In this document: piece after piece, positions 56,980-64,000 of the stretch
How the letters are laid out: each line of letters opens with the position of its first letter
Numbering within the stretch: the first letter of the stretch is position 1
NCBI RefSeq assembly: GCF_958295425.1
Contig: NC_081144.1
Span: 7,107,186 to 7,171,185 of the forward strand
Direction of reading: 5' to 3'
Length of the DNA: 64,000 nucleotides
Source: Solea solea
Lineage: Eukaryota > Chordata > Actinopteri > Pleuronectiformes > Soleidae
Notes under the pieces: model-generated
The model's input: only the letters and a program-made list of their open reading frames with translations
Told to the model about the DNA's origin: nothing
The model's database searches: none
Program-made: the position numbers and the translations under genes

Positions 56980-59900
56980 TCACTCTGTAAAGGAATAGAG
57001 AAAATAAGTTAATATCATTTGATGTGCCTTTTACTCACATATTCTTTACCATTAAAGTGCAGGTGTGTTTCTCTCTCACCTCTGATACTAACGATTGTGG
57101 AGGATTCAGCTCGTCCCAGGGCGTTTTCTGCACAGATGGTGTATTCTCCCATGTCTTTGAGGCCCATGCAGAGGATCAACATGGTGCAAACGCCGCAGGT
57201 TTCGGAGATGTAGTAGTTGGTATTAGTATTTAGACTGATGTGATTTCGATACCACGTAATACGAGGTTTGGGATTTCCCTTCACTGCACAGCTCATATAG
57301 CACTCATAGCCTTTGGGTGCAGTGCGAAGCTTCAGGGGAACGATGAAGGTTGGAGCACATCGCAGATCACAGTCCTTCCTGGTTGGTACTTTTAGGACAA
57401 ACTTTTCTACAAAAGAGAAGTTGATGTAAGTATTATTTCTTTGACTCACAGGTAAATATTTGTCCTTTGAGATTATATGATTAAAAACAAACCGTTCTTC
57501 TTCTCCATCCCCCAGGTCGGTGACTCAGAGGGTGCAGATACGCCGATGTCATTTTTGGCATACACTCGGAAATTATACTCCCTGCCGAGCATGATGTTGC
57601 AGACTGTGAACTTATGATTGAAGAGTCGTTCAGCCACTGTGGTCCACGTTTGCTTGGTAGAGTCTAGTTTGGTCACCATGTAGTGAAGGCGGTCATCGCG
57701 CTTCTCATCAGGTGAAGGTTCCCAGATCACTGTCACTGTTCCTGGCACGTTTTCCTCCAGTTCTACCAGCCCAGGAGCCTTTGGATCATCTGTAAACATT
57801 GTCAGGTGCACTTGCCTCACATCCATTTACAGATGTACTTACAGTAAAGACAAAATGATACAGTATATAGTAATTCATAAACCTTTACCTGTGACCCTGA
57901 CCTCTGTATTGAATGTCTCCTGTCCTGCAAGATTCTTCACCAGAATAGAGTAGATGCCAGAATCAGAGCGCTCAGAGGAAGGAATAAACAACTGGGATGA
58001 GCCATCAGAGTTACTTATTGTTGCTCGCTGTGTCATGGGCACATTATCCTTCATCCATATAATATCTGGCCATGGAGAGGCCTGGCATAAAATATAAAGT
58101 TCATTAGAAATATCATTAAAATTCTGGCATGGATCATTTTTTAGGTTGGGTTTGTCTCAGAATGTCGGTACAAATCTTACCTCGAAGTTTACTGTGATCC
58201 TGACAGAGTTTCCTGCCCTCACTACCACAAAACTCTTCATCTTGCGGTTAGTGAACTTTGGCCTCACTAAAATGAACAATGGGGGGGGGGGATTTTTAAT
58301 AAGATAAATGATATAAGCATGGTACAAAGGTTATGCCATCCTTTAAATTGTGCAGCAATCATCATTGTATTGTCTCTTCTGCTGCCAAGAAGCGTTACCA
58401 TACCAGGTGAGGGCATTGCAATGACGTAGTTGGGCAGCTCCTCTGGTGCACTCTCTCCTCCATCATTAGTCGCGATCACTCTCACCCAGTACATCGCCAT
58501 GGACTTAAGGCCCTTCACACTGTAGGAAGTGGTGATGATGGGACTGCTGTTACAATGCGACCAATCAATGCAATCCGTATGCCGAATTTCAACAAAATAT
58601 CCCTTCGCTTCATCCTGAATCCCTGTTTTCTCCACAGGTTTGGTCCAGGTCAGGACCAAGTGGGTGTAAGAAGTTTCTGTCACCTTCAGGCCTGTGACTT
58701 TACCAGGTGGCTCTGGGATTAATACAAATTTAACAGTCATGCCGTGTCAAATGTTGAAATAATTTATGAATGAGATGTATACACAAAGATATAATAACTA
58801 TCAGAGGTGGAAAGAGTACTGAAATATAAAAAAGTACCACTATTTTGACAAGATCTTACTTATGTATAAGTAAAAGTACTGGTCTAAAAATGTACTCAAT
58901 TTAAAGTAAAAAAAGTAGCTAAAAAAGTGTAAAAGTTACATAGTTACTTTTTTAACAAGGTTGGGGTTCTTTCTAGTGATGTGCAAAAGGACAAGGGGAC
59001 ACAAATTTCACATTAATTGTTTTAAATCAAAGGCAAACCTTTACAAATTTAAGTGCTGACAAAATAAAATTTGTAAAGACATTATGTATCAGTCAAAATG
59101 GGTCAAAGGTCAGAAATGCTTCACCTTTCTTACTCAGGGACCTTAGTTAATTCACCTGTTCTCGTCATTCACTGCCAACGTTTTTTCAAAAGTACAAAAA
59201 AAACCTACTCAATTACAGTAACGCAAGCAAATGTAATTCATTACTTCCACTTCTGATAACTATATCAATACATTTTCAAATGTAGAACATTATAATGTGT
59301 GTTATTTATTTTACAAATATGTGATATGTGACCAACAACTTACTCTTGGGATCCCGTGCAAAAACAAACTCTGATGGGTTGCTAAATTCACCAGCTCCTG
59401 AGAGGTTTATGGCCGCAACTCTGAATTCATATTCCAAACCAGCCATGACATCCTTTACTGCATATTTCTTGTCTGCAGTCAATTTTAAACAAAGAGCATC
59501 AACAATAACATCACTGTCACAGATTCAAAGTGTGGTGAAATTTAAAAAAATAAAAAAAATAAAAAAATGCTGACCTTTTATTAGCTCATCCAGGGTGTTG
59601 ACTGCAGTCCAGAGATTACTCCCCTTTTTGCGCTTTTCCAGAATATAACCTAGGATGCGTGAACCTCCTCTGTTACTAGGTGAAGCCCAGCAAAGGTTAA
59701 TGCAGTCGTCAAAGGCACTGACCACCTGTGGGGCTGCTGGAGGGCCAGGGAACGCTGATGAGTGGAGAGATAGAATGTATTATTCAAGGTTGTAATAAAC
59801 AGCAATATTGTTATTTTATAATCCAATCTAATATGTTTGGACTTTTCTGTGCTGATCAAATAAGAGACACAACTGGCATTTACTGTATTTCACTAAATTG

Positions 59901-62900
59901 TCTGATGGGTTAATTGGAGAAGACATAATATAGACCATTAGCATTTAAAGTAGTTGGACAGCAGGGGGCAGCAATGGCATTTCATTGGGAAATGATCAAA
60001 AAGGTCTCTGCTCTTCATCATGTCTTTTCAGACATGCCACAGGAGGAAAATTAAATGCAATGCAGTTAAAAAATTTAAATAACAATAATACTAATTTTTA
60101 AATTACAATAGCAAACAGCTAGAAAACTGTCACAGAGCAAACCTCCAAGACTCTAATACTACTCATTTTCCCACAGTGTCAATACACTTGAAAACAAAAA
60201 TCTCACCATTTCTTCCTTGCGTTAGAACCTAATTTACTTATTTACTGAATCTAATTTAAAGCTGTCCTAAACCTTTTTGATTAATGTTGCTCTCAGACAA
60301 GACAGACAAACAGATAAAACATAACCTCCTTGATGGAGGTAATAAATAGTGCTGCAAATGTAACTGTAATAAAATGAATGCAACCTGTCAGTTAGTATTT
60401 CACAAAAAGCATAAATATTTCACAAAACTGCAACTTCCCATATATTGTGTATCTTGTCAGTTTTTGAGAAATCTAGATGGGATTTGATTTAGATGGAAGA
60501 TGTGATGGGATGGAAGATTTTTGAAGACTTCTGTAACGCGTTTGTTCTGGCCCTGGTGTGTTTTCTCACAAACGAAATAAAGTTTTTACAAAACCCAATG
60601 GATTCTCTGAGCTTAAGCCACGCCCACACCTGCCTGGACCTGCGTCAATTACGGAGCACGCTGTTGCTGCAGTTTGAACTTCTGAATTGCCCAGGATAAA
60701 CGTTGGAAAGGAAAAACCGGACAACAGACGAAAAGGTTTGTGTTTATGTCAACAGCAAATGTTATTGAAGCATGGGTAAGTGTTACATGAACTATTGAAC
60801 ACAAAAAACATATGGTTAAATCACTAAAGTATCTTATGTTTCACAACCAGCATCACAATATGAAAATGCTAATAGCTCAGTAAGCAACAAGCTAGTATAT
60901 ATTACCATGGTTATGTTGTAGCATTGTTCCCCATTAAAAGTCATAATTTAAATTAAAAAAAGGTTTTAAAGGGAAACTTGAATTGTTGAGGAAAGAGAAG
61001 ACGATGGCAGAAATGGAACTGCTCTAAAACAACTCAGAAGAAGAGGGAGCTGTACTAAAGACAGAAGGTGGTAATGCTACATTACAGATAACACCAGTAA
61101 AGCACCAAAGAAGAAGAATGAAAAGGGAAGGCCCTCAACTCTGGTAGTAAATCTGTAGACTTTCTGACACAGTGAGATGTTGAAGGGTGATTGTGTGGCT
61201 ATACCAGCAGCAGCCTTCAAACTTAACACTACTTTGTTTTTTCCAGCAGGAACAACATGTGGAGAAGAACTGGGACTTTTTCAGATATCAGATACAATAT
61301 TCACCGACTGCAGAGATCGAAGGTCTGCGTAGGAAAACTAAAGCAACACACCACTCCCCTGAGACTAAAACTCCTACATGGATGTCTTTTTCAAGCAGAC
61401 CCTCAACAAACAGTAAGTCAATCTTGCTTGCATTGTGATTGTGGTGATATTAATATTTTGTAGACCGCTGTGTCATACTGAACCTTGCATATACAGTACT
61501 TATCGCTTTTATACTGGCTTGTTTTTGGCTGTGGAGGAATGAAAAGATGCATTTTGTTTCTGTTTCCGAAACGTAGTGTGTGTAGAGCTCTTGCTCTTAT
61601 TTGTGCAGTGTGATGTTGTCAGTGTGTTCCATGGCTGTCAGGTTAATACCGACGGTTTGTTTGTCAGTGATGATGACATTTTTCTGACTCAAACCAAGGT
61701 ATTCTCATTTATGAATCTGTCTTGACCACGTTTGAGCTGTCCCTTTTGACATAAAAGCAGCGTACATCACGCTACAAACTAAAATCTCAGCAGTTAAAGT
61801 TTCACCTATGTTAAATTTCTATCTTTAAGGTTATAAATGAGACAAAATGGAATCACGTACAGTTTACAGAACCAGTTTTGCTCACCCAGTGTGCCTGCTT
61901 GCATTTCATCAGTCTCCATAACTTCGCTTGTGCCCTCCGCCGTCACTGCTCGGACACGGTAAAAATATTTGCGGCCATGGTCCACGTCTGTGTCACGGAA
62001 GCAGGGCACTACTGGAATTTCCCCTAGTTTCTTCCAGGTGTTTCGTCCCACTCGCTGACGCTCAATTATGTAGTTCGTCACTGGTGAGCCGCCATTATCC
62101 TTTGGCGGCCGCCACTTAAATTCAATGCATATAGCTGAGCTCTTCGTTACCTCTGCAGGGCCCAGGGGTGATGTGGGTTTGTCTGAAACGTTGAAAAAAG
62201 TATTTGATAAAACAAAAACTTTTAAAAATGAGAGACAGCAAGTACCACATTTGAGCTTTTTCATTACTGTAATTGAGAGATAATTATAGAAAAAACTTAT
62301 AGATACAGGCAACCATGACAGGTGTAGTTTAAACAAAATTATTTTTGTCAAGCTCTGAGTGGCATTTTACGACACAACCTGTCCCCTTTCTCGCAGTCTG
62401 AGACTACTGAAAGGAGAACAAAAAACATTTTTGATCTTTCAGTAAGTAACGCAATGAGCGAGAGTAAGCTATGACACACTGCACACTGTTTTTGAATTTA
62501 GGGCTTGGCAATATAGCTAAAACTGTTCATACTAGAATAGATTTATTTTAAATGGACTTTGTTTTGGTTGGTTCAAAAGCTGAAAATCTCAGGAGAAATA
62601 ATGTCAATACAAGTTCAACTTCAGTGGTGTTCATTTACTCACCGAGCACAATTAGCTGTGAAACTGCCTCGGTGAAGCCGTGTTCGTTCTTGAGCTTGAT
62701 CTTGATCTCTCCTGATTCCCTCCTCTGGCACCTGCTAAGAAGCAAGTGGCTGTGACTTGCAGATTTCTCTATCTTTGTGTTGCTGTCATCTTGTAGCTCT
62801 TCTCCCTCTCTGTACCACTGAACCTTTATGGGTTCATGGCCAACAAAATGCAGTTTGAAAATGGCGTTGTGACCCACTTTCACTTTTACAGGCTCGGTGA

Positions 62901-63790
62901 AAGCATGGAGGTCTTCAGGGTCAAACCTTGGGGGATCTAGATAAAAGGAATTAGGGGGATCATTTTTATGAGGTGTAGCTGTTAGTGATTAGTGTTATCA
63001 AGATGAATTCCCAAACCTTCAACGCTGATCATCGCCTCTGTCTTTCGACCATCTGCTTCAAAACGATATTTCCCAGAATGCTCTTCGGTGCACCTGATTA
63101 TCATTAATTTATGGATCGCACCATCTTTAGTGATAATAACATTTTCATTTGGGGATATCTGATAGGAAAGTGGGAAGACATATGAGAATCAAGCAAAAAC
63201 AATAACAAGGTAATTAGTCATTCAAATTAGAAACACTGCATGCTCCAAATGGCTTTGTGTCCAGCTGTGTTGTGTCCCACATAGGCACAATATTTTTAAA
63301 CATCTGCCAGATATTTGAGGTAAATCAGAATGACTACATACCTATATGTTTGTATGTATGTATATGTGCATATATATGTATGTACATTTATATATGTATA
63401 TATGTTCAGTTCAAGGTTCAGTTACATTTTGGACTAAAAGGGAAGACAAAACATACAAAAGCATATAATACAATTTAGTCCACATTGATTACAATTTAAT
63501 TTTCCTTTCTAGAAGTGATTATGAGGATACCTGGCTGTCAGTCCATGTTTTTAAATCCATACAAATCTTGGTTTGTTTGTAAAATATCTCATACAAAATA
63601 ATCCTGAGCAGCAACAATTTCCTGATTGACACCAGCACGATCATGAGTTTACCTGTCGGACTAACCTTTTTGCCATCTTTGATCCAAGCTCCTTCACAGT
63701 CGTCTTTGCTGATCTTACATGTTAATTCAGCAGCCTCATTGATGATGGCACTGACATCAGACAATCCATAGATGAACTGGACCCCTTGAT
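56980..63790 (-). CDS. igfn1: Immunoglobulin-like and fibronectin III protein 1, 3' part (start beyond window)
   Basis: Exons: 63666-63790, 63017-63158, 62643-62936, 61886-62182, 59575-59754, 59344-59472, 58404-58712, 58181-58266, 57889-58081, 57493-57789, 57080-57406, 56980-56984. All phases agree; the last exon adds only Glu and the stop. Domain order is Ig, Ig, FN3, FN3, FN3, Ig, FN3, Ig. IGFN1 is a skeletal-muscle Z-disc protein; this C-terminal order resembles myosin-binding protein C. Marks: CEGAWIKDGKK, KDNGGSPVTNYIIERQRVG, SAFDDCINLCW, LEKRKKGSNLW, DEAKGYFVEIR, GLKSMAMYWVRVIATNDGGE, RKMKSFVVVRAGNSVRITV, WEPSPDEKRDDRLHYMV and CAVKGNPKPRITWYRN. These fit remembered human IGFN1 closely. 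The upstream domains lie beyond the right edge; teleosts can have several igfn1 copies. Confidence 0.85.
57080..57406 (-). CDS. igfn1: igfn1 C-terminal immunoglobulin domain exon
   Basis: One exon carries a whole I-set Ig domain: the first cysteine in CYMSCAVKG, the tryptophan in RITWYRN, and the D.GEYTICAENALG motif with the second cysteine. It ends VSIR plus one base, which with the AG of the following five-base coding tail gives Glu before TGA at 56,980-56,982. Confidence 0.85.
58802..59255. mobile_element. hAT-like element with exact 8-bp target duplication in an igfn1 intron
   Basis: Opens CAGAGGTGGAAAGAGTACTG and closes ...TTCATTACTTCCACTTCTG, good inverted repeats of a family widespread in fish. 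Identical ATAACTAT stands at 58,794-58,801 and 59,256-59,263. No transposase. Confidence 0.88.
59755..61885 (-). other. Largest igfn1 intron in the window
   Basis: 2.1 kb between two FN3-domain exons. AT-rich; no exon, defined repeat or RNA gene recognised. Short plus-strand ORFs near 60,493 and 61,187-61,463 have no recognisable content. Confidence 0.55.
63345..63405. repeat. TATG/TATA repeat in an igfn1 intron
   Basis: Degenerate TATG/CATA steps between two Ig-domain exons. Confidence 0.75.
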
Positions 63791-64000
63791 CTAATAAACA
63801 AACGTGAACCGTTGGTCATCATGACTGATAAGAACAGAAACACAGGAAAGCTGTTTTCTAAAATGGTTTATAATTGTTATTTTTTATTCTTTTCATAAGA
63901 TGCTTTTCAATTTTTTCAGCTCTTAAAATAGTATACACTAATATACACTCTGTATATTACTAACATTAGTTTTCTTTGTCAAAATTTTGTTCAGCTGTAT
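63791..64000 (-). other. igfn1 intron running to the window edge
   Basis: Sequence upstream of the first visible igfn1 exon. That exon starts in the middle of a codon, so further coding exons must follow to the right. Confidence 0.6.

Noticed and set aside
61187..61463. Plus-strand frames opposite the igfn1 intron
   Set aside because: No recognisable protein content and no splice or promoter signals.

Overview
The window is vertebrate nuclear DNA, almost certainly from a teleost (ray-finned) fish. The genes are split by GT-AG introns and long AT-rich spacers. There are many short DNA transposons with terminal inverted repeats, retroposons of the kinds common in fish, and abundant CA, AT, AGAT and GAA microsatellites. 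I see no operons, CRISPR arrays, prophages, rRNAs or tRNAs. Gene names rest on protein motifs recognised from memory; no search was run.

Layout. (1) 1-8,564: non-coding DNA upstream of the first coding exon of a synaptotagmin. (2) 8,565-19,267 (+): a complete eight-exon, 431-residue synaptotagmin, best matched to synaptotagmin-2, followed by a long AT-rich stretch that probably holds its 3' UTR (to about 22-25.5 kb). (3) 27,742-46,767 (-): exons for the C-terminal part of a myosin phosphatase targeting subunit, best matched to ppp1r12b (MYPT2). They include the RRST inhibitory phosphorylation site, a first exon for the short M20-type protein, the coiled coil, and two alternative final exons, one with the leucine zipper and one without. 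No ankyrin-repeat exons were seen. (4) 49,570-55,165 (-): a four-exon gene for a single-pass membrane protein with a luminal or extracellular coiled coil and a very acidic tail; I cannot name it. (5) 56,980 to the right edge (-): the last twelve coding exons of igfn1, a muscle protein of immunoglobulin and fibronectin III domains; its start lies beyond the window.

syt2 and ppp1r12b lie tail to tail, as their human counterparts do on chromosome 1q32; igfn1 comes from the same human chromosomal neighbourhood. Three of the four genes fit neuromuscular roles: a presynaptic calcium sensor, a regulator of contractile phosphatase, and a sarcomere or Z-disc protein. The acidic membrane protein sits between the two muscle genes and has a layout like triadin or junctin, but that is inference only.

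Most of the remaining DNA is introns and spacers rich in mobile-element remains. Several insertions are well defined: four hAT-like elements have exact 8-bp target duplications, and one of these carries a nested Harbinger-like insertion with its own TAA duplication.
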